Shown here in pieces: positions 1 through 8,792 of a stretch of 44,979 bases of DNA. Below the pieces are notes generated by a model. It made no database searches and had not been told where the DNA came from. It was given only the letters and a program-made list of their open reading frames with translations. This stretch comes from Desulfobacterales bacterium. GTDB taxonomy: Bacteria; Desulfobacterota; Desulfobacteria; Desulfobacterales; JAUYIZ01. The translations under genes were made by a program, and so were the position numbers. Positions within the stretch are counted from its first letter, which is position 1. Every line of letters starts with the position of its first letter. The stretch covers positions 1 to 44,979 of the forward strand of contig JAUYIZ010000158.1 in the NCBI GenBank assembly GCA_030688615.1, given 5' to 3'.

Positions 1-165
1 AGTTCATTGTATGATTGAAATTACAAATACCAAACAATTTCCAATCACCCAAATTCAAAAATCCAAACGATGTCTCGTCCTGAAAGGCTTGGGTCATTGA
101 ATATTGGAATTTGAGATTTATTTGTAATTTGGTGCTTGGAATTTGTAATTTTAGACACAAAACGC
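1..165. repeat. AT-rich imperfect inverted repeat
   Basis: The left part (about 15-65) reads as short motifs of the kind ttacaaataccaaacaatt and caaattcaaaaatccaaa. The right part (about 95-155) carries their complements (ttggaatttgag, tttgtaatttggtgcttgg, aatttgtaatttt). Transcribed, it would fold into a long imperfect hairpin. I see no reading frame in it. It looks like a dispersed intergenic repeat rather than a gene. Confidence 0.5.
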
Positions 166-228
166 CATGGCAGTGCCATCTATCCCTGACCTGGCCCAAA
201 GGACCAGGTTTTCTATGTTTGAACAAAT

Positions 229-256
229 GCCCGGGGAGGGTTGCCCCTCCCCGGGG
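229..256 (-). terminator. GC-rich hairpin after the giant secreted-protein gene
   Basis: An 11-bp perfect stem (cccggggaggg paired with ccctccccggg) with a very short loop lies just past the TAA of the 1598-residue protein. No strong U run follows on the minus strand, so it may act as a weak terminator or only as a 3'-end stabiliser. Confidence 0.55.
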
Positions 257-264
257 ATAGAGTG

Positions 265-3200
265 TTAAAATTTGGGCCCGAAGTTGACGGTCACAGCGGT
301 GGCATCGCCAACCTTCTGGGGTCCGGTCCCGGGCTTCAGCTCATTGAGCTGCCAGACGCCGTTGTTCATCTGAAGCTCAAAGCCAAAACCGACCCCGGCA
401 ACCTTGTCCCCGCCGGGCAGCTCAAACTGGGGGCCGTTTTTCGTGTTGCCGACATCGTCGATCAGAAGAATTTCGGCCCGGGCGTTCTGTACCGTCAGGC
501 CGTACAGGTTGACGGGAATCGCAGCTATGATCTGCGCCGGGGTTAAATTGGCCAGAGCGTACTGCCCGTTGGCACCGCTCAGGGTCAACCCCAGCTCATA
601 GATGCTGCCGGGATCATGGACCGGCGGCGCGCCCGGAAACATTTCCGTCAAGCGGACCAGCGCCACCTTGCCCGTGCCGGTAACAACGATGTTGGCCGCC
701 TGGGCATTGAAGCTTCCCGGGTAAACGGCCGGATTCGTGTCGTTGTCCTGGGCGCTGAGCTGCCCGTTGATCCAGTTTTCAATCCCCGCCGGAAAACCAT
801 CCAGATCCTTGTCCAGGTTTCCGCCCGGCACCGGGATATTCGGGTTGCTGTCGTTCGGGTCGTCAAAAGAACCCGTGCCCGCCGGGATGCCGTCTTTGTC
901 CGCATCGATCTTCTGCTTGCCGCCGAAGTCGATCCCTCCAGCGCCGGGAACGGTGGCATCGTTGTCGTTGGGGTCTATGCCCTTGGGCCAGCCGTCGTGA
1001 TCGTTATCCAGGTTGCCGCCCTGCACCGGTTTGTTGGGGTCGTTGTCGTCCGGGTCGGCCGCACCGATCAGCCCGTCACCGTCCTTGTCCTGGCTTCCCC
1101 CGCTATTGGGCACGTTGGGATCAGAATCATTGGGATCAAACTGCGCCGGCACACCGTCGCCGTCGTTGTCGATCATCTGGAACTGACCCTGCGCCCAGGC
1201 GTCGTCGAAAACGTCCTTCTGGAACGCATTTTGGTCCAGCATGTCCGGGATCCCGTCCCCGTCCGAGTCCTGAACCCCCGCCTGCAGATTCCCGTTGCCG
1301 TCGATCAGCTTGTCACGGGGAATAATCTGGAGCCCCACGGCATCTCTTTCCACCCGGCTCACGCCCAGAATGTAGCTGCCCTGGTTCGCGGTGGCCACCA
1401 GCAGCATGGTCCCGGGCACCAGCTCTTTGACCGTGCCGTCAGCCACCGGCGTAACGGCCGCGACTGCCTGGGTAATCGTCAGGGTGCTCAGGCTGGCACC
1501 GTTGATGACCGACAGTGCCCGGTTGGACTTGCTTAAATTGGCATTGCGGGTGTCCCAGTTGGTCTCGTTGGCCCAGTACGTGTCATAGAAGTCCGCCAGC
1601 CACCGGACATCGGCCTTGCCTGCCACTTCGGCGTTGTGTCCGAATTTCTCCTGGGCCGGGGGAGACATCATGCCGGTTTCAAGATCCAGGTAATCGCCGG
1701 GGCGCAGGTCCGCGAACATCAGATTCGGACCGGGGCCGCCGCCGGCCCCCATAGCCGGACCGCCCATGAAGTTTTCCTTGGGGACCTCCAGCCGGCCATC
1801 AGAGCCCAGTTTGGCAAAGCCCATGTCGATCATGCCGTTGGGCTGGTTCTGGGAGTTTTTGTCCCACCAGCGCACCTCGATGAAATAATAGCCGTCGGCC
1901 GCATCCCGGACCACATAAACGGCATTGTCCTCTTGCGGCAGGGCAACCGAATCGCTCCAGCTCAGGGTAAAAGTGGCCCCGCCGATGGTAATCGGCGCTG
2001 TTCCCGCCAGTTCGGCCGGCGTGAACACATGGTCGATGACCGGCCCGGATCCCAGGCCGTGCTGGTGGTTCTGGCCCGTGCCCAGGCTGGCGATGCCTTT
2101 GCCCAGTCCGGCCGCAAGGGCCGGGTTGACGCTCAGGCCGTTCTTTGAAGTCCAGAACAGATCGGGCGATCCCTGGTTGGAGCCCGAAAACACGATGAAA
2201 GGCTTTTCCGTGTTGAAGTTGGAAAAATCAACCCCTTCCTTTTTCCCGTTGTTCGGGTCCTGGGGGTTCATGGGGTTGAAAAAGTGCTGATCGACCCAGA
2301 GGCTGATTCCGGGAAAACCCTTGGGCCCGCCCATGCCGGCCGGAGGCGGCAACATGATCTCGCCCATGTTCATGTCGGCCTGAAAACCGCCCACAAAGAA
2401 CGGGAAAATAAAACTGTTGCCGGTAAAACGGAACTCGTAGGGACGTCCCGCCGTAACATTGGCAAAGGTGAAGTTGCCGTTTTGATCCGTGGTGGCGCTG
2501 CCGGCGTCCTGTATGGCTTTCTGCGGATCAAAATACTTCAGCTGGATCCCCATGTTGGCCATGGCCGTGCCGTCGTAGTTCTTTACCTTGGCGCTGACCG
2601 TCACCGACTGGTTCTGGCTGACTCCGGAAACATTGGCAATCATGCCGGCTTCCATTTTAAACTGTTCCGGGTCCGGAATGCTCTGCAGCGCCTGGTGAAA
2701 GGCCTGCACCATGGCCTCGAACGCCGCGCCGTCGGTAATCTGGGCCCCGATCAGGCGGCCGATGATGTTGCTGGTCGTGCCGGGGCTCTCTTGCTTGGGC
2801 TCGAGCCACTTGGTGTTGTCAAACCTCGGCTCCACCCAGCTGATGCCGTTTTCCGACCTTGTCTTGAACCAGCTCTTGCTGTCGTCGACCCGGTAGTCGC
2901 GGTCGATGATCAGCATCATGAGCAAAAATGAAGTCTTGATCTTCAGCTGGGTCGAGGCGCTCAGAACCTGGCCGTAAAGCTCCGGCTCAATCGCGGCAAA
3001 AACACGCCGCGACAGGTTTTCGACCTCGCGCTGAAACTCCTCGCTGGACTGCACCAGGGCCTTGAAATCATCCCCGGTCTGCAGCCCCTGGAAAAAAGCG
3101 TCCATGGCCGCTTTCTTGTCCACGATGCCCGGGTCGTTCTGAATCTGGTGAACCTTCTGGTTGATCACCTTGTCGGCCATCCGCACGATGTAATAGTTTC

Positions 3201-5061
3201 TGCCGGCAATGTCGGCAGCGATCTCCTTGGGAGTGGCGCCCAGCTGCCCGGTCAGCTTGGAGATCAAGGCGCTGGCCGAAACATCGGCGCCGGTGCTGGG
3301 AGTCTGATCCTGGTTGCTGAAGATGGGAATGCCGTTGATCATCTGGACTCCCCGGGTCTTCCATACGAACTTGTCCTTGACCACGGACGCCATCTGGGTC
3401 AGGGTGGTGGTCCCGCCCGCTTTGGCGGCATTGGCAACGGCCAGCAACGCCGCATGGGACATGACCGGGCCGCCGTCCAGCGTGTGCTTGATCTGGAATA
3501 TCAGCCCGGGATTTACATTGGTGAATTTGTCCGGGGAAAGGTCAAGGGCCGGATCAATTTGCCGGAAGGCCCGGTCGTTGTACATCTGCACCCCGGGAAT
3601 CTGATTGTCCGGGACAGAAGGCGGCGTGGGCAGGAAAAAAATCACCTTCGGGCTGTCAACGCCGGCCTGGACGCCAAAGCCCAGGGAGGCAAAGAACTTA
3701 ATGAAATGCTCCATTTTCTTGGCATCATCCAGCACGGCCCCGGCGCCCAGAGTGGAGGCGTCCGACTCGGCCTTTTCGATCAGACGGCTTTCCATGCTTT
3801 CAAAAAGACCCCCGGTCCCCTTGTCAATCACCCTGTTGGCCAGATTTTGCACGTCCGGGACAAAGGTTTCATCCACCACATTGTTCTTGATGCTGCCGAT
3901 CTGCACGTCGGTCTCGACAAACTGGGTGAGACCCTGGGCCTTGACCTGGGTGGCGATCAGGTCGATAAAGGTCCTGGTGGCCGCCATGATCTCCTGGGTG
4001 ATCTGGATCTTGAACGTGCTTTCCACAAAATCCTTGACCTTCTGGGCAATCGCCGCGGTCAGCGGGTTGACATCCACCTGGCCTTTTTTCGTGTTATCGG
4101 TCGGGTCCAACAGGGCCCCTATCGCCACCTTCTTGGTGGGGTCGATGGGGCTGATGAACTCGGCGCGCACGATGACCGGTATCTGGGGCGGTATTTCCAC
4201 CTCGGGGGTAGCCGGATTGTCAAAATTCTCGGCAACAAAAGAATAATTGCCCTTGGCATCGGTCTTTACCTCGGCCAGGGGCTTTTCAAATTTCGTGTCG
4301 TCGGCCGCGTAAATCTTCACCGTGGCGCCCGGGGTCGGCGGCATCTCCACCGCGGTAGTTCCGGCCATCAGCCCGGCCGCGTACAGCGCGGCCCTGCCGG
4401 CCGTCACCTCTTCCTTGGGATAGGTGACGACACCGGCGATTACCGGAGGCTCGGCCACGACCTCGGTGGCGGCCGAGGCGTTGACCCAGAAGCCCTCGCC
4501 CGGACCGATGGTGGAAAGCTGCGCAAAGCCCTTGGAATCGGCATAGGTCCCGGCCGGGGATTCACCGGGCAGATAGACCGACCAGCTGCTTCCGGTCCAC
4601 TTCCATACGCTGGCAAATTTTGCAGCATCTGAAAAAAGAGAACCCACGTTGATGGAGTTGGCCGTGACCAGCCCTTTCAGGTTCCAGCCGGGCAACGTGG
4701 CGATCACACTGTCGGTCTGATCGGTGCCGCTGACCGTCAGGGGCAGACCCTTGGCGGCATTGACCCAGAAACCTTCACCCGGATTGAGGGTGGCAAGGGC
4801 TGCAAAGCCTTTGGACGTTGCATAGGCCGCGCCGCCGTCGGTCTCACCCGGCAGGTACACCGCCCAGCCGCCGTCTTTCCACTTCCAGACGCTGGTGAAA
4901 CTGGCAGCATCCGAAAGGGAAACGGCGGCCGTGATTTCAACCCTGGCGCTGACCAGGTTCCAGCCGCTGGACAGCTGGATCGTGGCCGCAGCGGAAAGCC
5001 CCGTAAACAGCAGGAAAAATACGGCGAAAAAAAGTATGCCTCTGAAATACATCTTACTCAT
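265..5061 (-). CDS. Giant secreted protein with GWNL/VWKW repeats and TSP3-like Ca loops
   Basis: 1598 residues, probably exported and surface-bound or released; no enzymatic domain recognised. Residues 1-26 form a signal peptide. Residues about 30-205 hold two copies of a module of about 85 residues (GWNLVSARVE, VWKWKDGGWAVYLPGE, KGFAAL, GEGFWVNA), also found at the C-terminus of the putative metalloprotease at 18672-20852. Two carboxypeptidase-regulatory-like beta-sandwich segments follow (about 210-300 and 800-880), the first containing DAKGNYSF and the second DQNGNFTF. Residues about 1262-1440 carry five or six DxDxDG calcium-type loops (DSDGDGIPD, DNDGDGVPA, DKDGDGLIG, DNDHDGWP, DADKDGIP), as in thrombospondin type-3 repeats. 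There is no C-terminal membrane anchor. The start is supported by a strong AAAGGAGGT site, and a sigma-54 promoter lies about 70-90 bases upstream. An adhesin or matrix role is inference. Confidence 0.85.
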   Translation of the reverse strand: MSKMYFRGILFFAVFFLLFTGLSAAATIQLSSGWNLVSARVEITAAVSLSDAASFTSVWKWKDGGWAVYLPGETDGGAAYATSKGFAALATLNPGEGFWVNAAKGLPLTVSGTDQTDSVIATLPGWNLKGLVTANSINVGSLFSDAAKFASVWKWTGSSWSVYLPGESPAGTYADSKGFAQLSTIGPGEGFWVNASAATEVVAEPPVIAGVVTYPKEEVTAGRAALYAAGLMAGTTAVEMPPTPGATVKIYAADDTKFEKPLAEVKTDAKGNYSFVAENFDNPATPEVEIPPQIPVIVRAEFISPIDPTKKVAIGALLDPTDNTKKGQVDVNPLTAAIAQKVKDFVESTFKIQITQEIMAATRTFIDLIATQVKAQGLTQFVETDVQIGSIKNNVVDETFVPDVQNLANRVIDKGTGGLFESMESRLIEKAESDASTLGAGAVLDDAKKMEHFIKFFASLGFGVQAGVDSPKVIFFLPTPPSVPDNQIPGVQMYNDRAFRQIDPALDLSPDKFTNVNPGLIFQIKHTLDGGPVMSHAALLAVANAAKAGGTTTLTQMASVVKDKFVWKTRGVQMINGIPIFSNQDQTPSTGADVSASALISKLTGQLGATPKEIAADIAGRNYYIVRMADKVINQKVHQIQNDPGIVDKKAAMDAFFQGLQTGDDFKALVQSSEEFQREVENLSRRVFAAIEPELYGQVLSASTQLKIKTSFLLMMLIIDRDYRVDDSKSWFKTRSENGISWVEPRFDNTKWLEPKQESPGTTSNIIGRLIGAQITDGAAFEAMVQAFHQALQSIPDPEQFKMEAGMIANVSGVSQNQSVTVSAKVKNYDGTAMANMGIQLKYFDPQKAIQDAGSATTDQNGNFTFANVTAGRPYEFRFTGNSFIFPFFVGGFQADMNMGEIMLPPPAGMGGPKGFPGISLWVDQHFFNPMNPQDPNNGKKEGVDFSNFNTEKPFIVFSGSNQGSPDLFWTSKNGLSVNPALAAGLGKGIASLGTGQNHQHGLGSGPVIDHVFTPAELAGTAPITIGGATFTLSWSDSVALPQEDNAVYVVRDAADGYYFIEVRWWDKNSQNQPNGMIDMGFAKLGSDGRLEVPKENFMGGPAMGAGGGPGPNLMFADLRPGDYLDLETGMMSPPAQEKFGHNAEVAGKADVRWLADFYDTYWANETNWDTRNANLSKSNRALSVINGASLSTLTITQAVAAVTPVADGTVKELVPGTMLLVATANQGSYILGVSRVERDAVGLQIIPRDKLIDGNGNLQAGVQDSDGDGIPDMLDQNAFQKDVFDDAWAQGQFQMIDNDGDGVPAQFDPNDSDPNVPNSGGSQDKDGDGLIGAADPDDNDPNKPVQGGNLDNDHDGWPKGIDPNDNDATVPGAGGIDFGGKQKIDADKDGIPAGTGSFDDPNDSNPNIPVPGGNLDKDLDGFPAGIENWINGQLSAQDNDTNPAVYPGSFNAQAANIVVTGTGKVALVRLTEMFPGAPPVHDPGSIYELGLTLSGANGQYALANLTPAQIIAAIPVNLYGLTVQNARAEILLIDDVGNTKNGPQFELPGGDKVAGVGFGFELQMNNGVWQLNELKPGTGPQKVGDATAVTVNFGPKF

Positions 5062-5132
5062 GTTCTACCTCCTTTATTTCTTTACCTGGCAAAACGTTAT
5101 TCGGCTTCAAAAAAAACACTACAGGTCTATAT

Positions 5133-5148
5133 AGCAACAAACGTGCCA
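5133..5148 (-). promoter_or_regulatory. Sigma-54 (-24/-12) promoter of the giant secreted-protein gene
   Basis: On the minus strand the sequence is TGGCACGTTTGTTGCT, an exact match to the sigma-54 consensus TGGCAC-N5-TTGCW. It lies 71-87 bases upstream of the ATG at 5061, so transcription would start near 5122 and leave a leader of about 60 nt. The NtrC-type activator encoded at 6250-7614 is the obvious candidate partner. Confidence 0.82.
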
Positions 5149-5356
5149 TAGAGCCAGGCAAAAAATATGACTCTTCTCCGATATCATGTGACAATATCCA
5201 TTTTAATCCTTCCCCGGCCCGCTTACGGGCATGGGCCGTGGCTGGAAAAAGGGGCCGGGGGTTCCGCCGGGCCCCGGAATACATTGGATATCGGAGACGG
5301 TTTAGCATCTTGGAGTTATTGTAGCAGATTTGAGCGCCAAAAAAAAAACAAATTTG

Positions 5357-5680
5357 TGTTCAATTCCCGGCATATCCGGGTGCGTCCCGGCGGTGTCTGT
5401 TGTAGCCGCCCGTTATTGACGGTTTCCTATTAACGCAGGTTCTCAATAACTTATGGTAAAAAGATATTTTTACGTCTTGTTGTCATTCCTGCGGAAGCAG
5501 GAATCAAGAATATTTTCGACTTGTTACTGATTGCGCCAAGGCTTTAGAAGCGCCCGCCTGCGCGTGAATGACGTGATGCCCCAGAACTTGTTTTTTAGGA
5601 GTTAAATGCGTAGGCATTAAGGGAAAATAATAAAATCGAGTGTTTAATTTCCGACACACCCGGACGCATCCCGGCGGGGT
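5357..5680. repeat. Pair of direct repeats in the long intergenic region
   Basis: Two diverged copies of about 40 bp lie at 5357-5396 and 5641-5680. Shared pieces are a gtt-c/t-aatt-c/t-ccg block, ccgg, gcgtcccgg or gcatcccgg, and cggcggtgt or cggcggggt. The 714-bp gap between the giant protein gene and the small Fis-like gene shows no convincing reading frame and holds these repeats plus the hairpin at 5485-5504. Confidence 0.45.
5485..5504. repeat. Small palindromic REP-like hairpin
   Basis: attcctgc-ggaa-gcaggaat is a perfect 8-bp stem with a GGAA loop, preceded by tgtc. This is the widespread 'gtcattcctgc...gcaggaatc' intergenic palindrome of many proteobacterial genomes. It is dispersed, with no coding function. 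Confidence 0.5.
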
Positions 5681-5775
5681 TTACTCAGACAACTTGCTGT
5701 TTTTAAAATAAAACTGCATATGTTCAATTTACGACAGGGTGAGGGGAAAATAGCAAAGGCGGGACGGGTCCGGAA

Positions 5776-5985
5776 CTAAAGAGGTTTTTTGATCTGGTAT
5801 TTATCCATTTTGCTGTAAAGGGTGCCTCTGGCGATATGGAGCAGTGCGGCAGACCGTTTCAGGTTCCAGCCTGTTTCCGACAGGGTCCGTAAAATCAGGG
5901 CCCTTTCCGCATCGGGAAGAGAGTGGTCCGCCAGTTCGAGGGCGATCTTATTTTGAGCCGGCTCTTTTATGGTATGCTGGGACAT
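5776..5985 (-). CDS. Small Fis-type helix-turn-helix DNA-binding protein
   Basis: 69 residues. Residues about 22-66 form a Fis/HTH_8 domain (ALILRTLSETGWNLKRSAAL then IARGTLYSKMDKY). This is nearly the same as the C-terminal DNA-binding domain of the adjacent NtrC-type regulator (KVLQETNWNLKQAAKEL, IARGTLYGKMKKYG). It has no receiver or AAA+ domain. The ATG at 5985 is chosen because AAGGAG sits nine bases upstream; an in-frame ATG at 6003 is less well placed. A perfect sigma-54 promoter lies at 6066-6081. It may have arisen by duplication of the regulator's C-terminus and could compete for, or modulate, the same sites. Confidence 0.75.
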   Translation of the reverse strand: MSQHTIKEPAQNKIALELADHSLPDAERALILRTLSETGWNLKRSAALLHIARGTLYSKMDKYQIKKPL

Positions 5986-6065
5986 ATTGGATAACTCCTT
6001 CAAACTCGATGCGGCCGACTTCCAAGTCTCCTGCCGCCGGGTTCAACCCGAATAGGAATACAATT

Positions 6066-6081
6066 TGCAATTTTTGTGCCA
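6066..6081 (-). promoter_or_regulatory. Sigma-54 promoter of the small Fis-like gene
   Basis: On the minus strand the sequence is TGGCACAAAAATTGCA, an exact TGGCAC-N5-TTGCW match. Transcription would begin near 6055, about 70 nt before the ATG at 5985. It is the second perfect site within 1 kb, in the same orientation as the one at 5133-5148. Confidence 0.8.
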
Positions 6082-6106
6082 GATCATCAGGGTTAAAGGC
6101 GCCGGT

Positions 6107-6140
6107 AACCGTTCACGGTTTACAGTTATCGGTTCACGGT
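6107..6140. promoter_or_regulatory. Palindromic repeats upstream of the sigma-54 promoter
   Basis: AACCGTTCACGGTT (6107-6120) is a perfect palindrome with arms AACCG/CGGTT. A related half (tatcggttcacggtg) follows immediately. They lie about 26-60 bp upstream of the -24 element and could be activator-binding sites, although similar gttcacggttta strings are also common dispersed repeats. Confidence 0.35.
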
Positions 6141-6249
6141 GTAAAAAAACAGGCATTAGAGGAGAAATATGGGGTCTTCTTTTGATGATTTAGAAGTTTG
6201 AAAAAAATGAGGAAAAACGTCTGTATTTTTGACTTTTGAGAAACCCGGG

Positions 6250-7614
6250 TCAGAATTTTTCGAATCCGTATTTTTTCATTTTGCCGTAAAGGGTCCCCCT
6301 GGCAATATCCAGCTCCTTGGCCGCCTGCTTCAAATTCCAGTTGGTTTCCTGAAGGACCTTGAGAATGATGACCGCTTCCGCCTCATGGAGCGACCGGGAA
6401 GAAATGGTAAATTTGAAAGGTTTTTTTTGCAACGACCCTGTCATGTCTTCAGGCAGGTCGGCCGGGGTGATGGCTGAACCCTTGCAGAAAATCATGGCAT
6501 GTTCCATGACGTTTACGAGTTCTCTCACATTTCCCGGCCAGTCATAGCGATTCAGCATCTCGATGGCCTCCCTGGAGATAGGGGGCGTTTTTTTTTCTGA
6601 CCGGTCACAATGGATTTTCAGGTAGTGGCGGGCCAGGATGAGAATATCGCCTTTTCTTTCCCTGAGCGGCGGCATGTGCAGGGAAACAACCTTGATCCGG
6701 TACAGCAGGTCTTCCCGGAAAAGATTTTCTTTGACCATTTTTGAAAGGTCTTTATTCGTTGCACAGATAAAGCGGGCATCCACCTGTAACGTTTGCGTGC
6801 CGCCGACCCGTTGAAAGGTTCCCGTCTCCAGCACGCGCAAAAGGGATGTCTGGGTGGAGGCGGGAATATCTCCGATTTCATCCAGGAAAATGTCTCCTTT
6901 GTCGCCAATTTCAAAGTGTCCTTTTTTTTGTGCCGTCGCCCCGGTAAAGGCGCCCTTTTCATGACCGAACAGCTCGCTGTTGATCAGTGTTTCCGTTAAA
7001 GCGGCACAGTTCACCTTGACAAAGGGGCCATTTCTGCGGGGACTCTTATAGTGAATGGCATCGGCGATAAGTTCCTTGCCGGTGCCGGTTTCTCCGGTGA
7101 TCAGGACTGTAGCATTGGCGGCGGCCACATTTTCAACTCTCTGGAAAATATCGAATATTTTCGGATCCTGGCCGATGATATTTTCAAAACGGTGCTTCTG
7201 TCTTTGTTCCTTGGCCGAAGGAAGACTTTTCAGCAAAGCGCTTTTCTGATCGGTGATCCTGGCCAGGATCCTTCTGATTTTTTTAAAATCAAAAGGCTTG
7301 AGCAGGTAGTCGTAAGCGCCCGCCTTCATCGCCTTGACGGATTCTTCTATAGCCCCCTGGCCCGTGATGAGCAGGACGAAGATATCGGGATATCGCGCTC
7401 TGATTTCATCCAGCAGCGTCATACCGTCCATTTGGGGCATCTGGACGTCGCTGATGACGATGTCGGCGGGGAAACCCGCAAGTTTTTGTAACGCGTCCCG
7501 GCCGTTGGAGGCGCTTTCAATCTCAAGCGCCTTTTCGGTCCGCAGGCCGGCCGAAAAAAGACGCCGGACGGCAGGGTCATCATCGACAAACAGTATTTTT
7601 GTTTTTGAAGGCAT
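6250..7614 (-). CDS. NtrC-family sigma-54-dependent response regulator
   Basis: 454 residues with the full three-domain layout. The receiver (1-120) has the acidic pocket D11/D12, phospho-acceptor D56 (VISDVQMP), T84 and K106 (LLKPFD). The AAA+ domain (about 143-375) has Walker A TGETGTGK (173-180) and the sigma-54-contacting GAFTGA loop (221-226). The Fis-type HTH is at about 410-452. It activates sigma-54 RNA polymerase when phosphorylated. No histidine kinase gene is adjacent, so it is an orphan regulator here. A sigma-70-like promoter (TTGACA, 17-bp spacer, TATTAA) lies at 7696-7724. Likely targets are the two sigma-54 promoters at 5133-5148 and 6066-6081 (inference). Confidence 0.95.
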   Translation of the reverse strand: MPSKTKILFVDDDPAVRRLFSAGLRTEKALEIESASNGRDALQKLAGFPADIVISDVQMPQMDGMTLLDEIRARYPDIFVLLITGQGAIEESVKAMKAGAYDYLLKPFDFKKIRRILARITDQKSALLKSLPSAKEQRQKHRFENIIGQDPKIFDIFQRVENVAAANATVLITGETGTGKELIADAIHYKSPRRNGPFVKVNCAALTETLINSELFGHEKGAFTGATAQKKGHFEIGDKGDIFLDEIGDIPASTQTSLLRVLETGTFQRVGGTQTLQVDARFICATNKDLSKMVKENLFREDLLYRIKVVSLHMPPLRERKGDILILARHYLKIHCDRSEKKTPPISREAIEMLNRYDWPGNVRELVNVMEHAMIFCKGSAITPADLPEDMTGSLQKKPFKFTISSRSLHEAEAVIILKVLQETNWNLKQAAKELDIARGTLYGKMKKYGFEKF

Positions 7615-7695
7615 TTTTTACAGACGAAAGATCCGAAACCGGCGATGGGATCATGTCAGGATCCGGTTCAAATTAACTCCAGAGATGACCCGGAT

Positions 7696-7724
7696 TTAAT
7701 ATATTATACTTCTTTTATTGTCAA
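7696..7724 (-). promoter_or_regulatory. Sigma-70-type promoter of the response regulator gene
   Basis: On the minus strand, TTGACA (7719-7724) is followed by a 17-base spacer and TATTAA (7696-7701), leading towards the ATG at 7614. Confidence 0.5.
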
Positions 7725-7786
7725 TCCTTAGATGTTATACTTAAGACGTAAATCAGCAGACAGCTTCCAAACATACAGGAGAAGCC

Positions 7787-8779
7787 ATGACGGCCGACCA
7801 TTCAATTTCCCAGGATAAAGAGGGCCAGGCGCTACTTTCCATCGTCATACCGCTGTTCAACGAAGCAGGCAATTTAACAAAGCTCTACGATGAACTCATA
7901 ACGGTTTTGCCTGCCATAAAGCTGCCCTGGGAAATTATTTTCTCAGATGACGGCAGTCAGGACAGCTCCTGGGAAGAAATCGAGCTGCTGCATGCAAAGG
8001 ACCACCGGGTAAAAGGGCTGCGCCTTTCGAGGAATTTCGGGCATCAATACGCCCTGCTGGCCGGATTATCCTGCTCCAGAGGGGATGCGGTTGTTTCCAT
8101 GGATGCTGACCTGCAGCATCCGCCTGAAATGGTGCCGAAGCTCGTGGCTGAATGGCAAAATGGCAACAAAATTGTTCATACCAACCGCCTGGATCCTGAA
8201 AATATTTCCTTTGCAAAAAAAATAACCTCAAAACTTTATTACAAGGTCTTTTCTTTTTTAAGCGGGGTGAAAATCGGGAGCGGGATGGCCGATTTTCGTC
8301 TTTTGGACCGCCAGGTTTTAAACAACGTCCTCTGTTTTCAGGAGGAAGGTCTATTTTTCAGGGGGGTTGTTCAATGGGTTGGACATAAAAATACGACGCT
8401 GGACTATGCCTGCCGGGAGCGTTTTGCCGGAGCCAGCAAATACACGCTCGGAAAAATGATTAAACTTGCCCGGACAGGGATCACTTCTTTCTCGACCGTC
8501 CCCCTGCGGATCGGGATATTCATCGGAATCATCACCAGTCTGCTGGCCTTCGGGGAAATGGTGTACGCGATTGCAGTCAAAATCTTTACAGACACGGCGA
8601 CCCCCGGATGGGCTTCGGCCGTTTCGATTGTTTCGTTTCTCTTCGGCATACTGTTTATCCTGCTGGGCATTGTCGGAGAGTACGTCGGCAGCATCCTGAT
8701 AGAAGTCAGACGGCGCCCCCGTTTCCTGATCACGGAGCAGGTGGGCATCCAAAACAAAATTCAGGATTACCGGTTCTGA
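7787..8779 (+). CDS. Family 2 glycosyltransferase, DPM1/GtrB-like
   Basis: 330 residues. The N-terminal GT-A domain (about 17-240) begins LSIVIPLFNEAGNL, has FSDDGSQD near 52-59 and the DxD motif SMDADLQHP (D106, D108). Two membrane spans follow (about 240-262 and 272-300), as in GtrB and bacterial dolichol-phosphate-mannose-synthase-like enzymes. Such enzymes move a sugar from a nucleotide donor to polyprenyl phosphate at the inner membrane, supplying GT-C transferases. Two large polytopic proteins that could use the product are encoded downstream. The ATG follows AGGAGAAGCC. The stop is only 13 bp from the stop of the convergent gene. Confidence 0.92.
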   Translation: MTADHSISQDKEGQALLSIVIPLFNEAGNLTKLYDELITVLPAIKLPWEIIFSDDGSQDSSWEEIELLHAKDHRVKGLRLSRNFGHQYALLAGLSCSRGDAVVSMDADLQHPPEMVPKLVAEWQNGNKIVHTNRLDPENISFAKKITSKLYYKVFSFLSGVKIGSGMADFRLLDRQVLNNVLCFQEEGLFFRGVVQWVGHKNTTLDYACRERFAGASKYTLGKMIKLARTGITSFSTVPLRIGIFIGIITSLLAFGEMVYAIAVKIFTDTATPGWASAVSIVSFLFGILFILLGIVGEYVGSILIEVRRRPRFLITEQVGIQNKIQDYRF

Positions 8780-8792
8780 TATGATTACTTTT

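Noticed and set aside
616-1536. 306-residue plus-strand frame
   Set aside because: Antisense to the TSP3-like calcium loops; the Val/Gly/Arg repeats are the complement of GAC-rich codons.
3148-4632. 494-residue open frame on the plus strand inside the giant secreted-protein gene
   Set aside because: His/Gly/Arg-rich composition with no domain; it is the mirror of a GC-rich coding sequence with an excellent start, signal peptide and promoter on the other strand.
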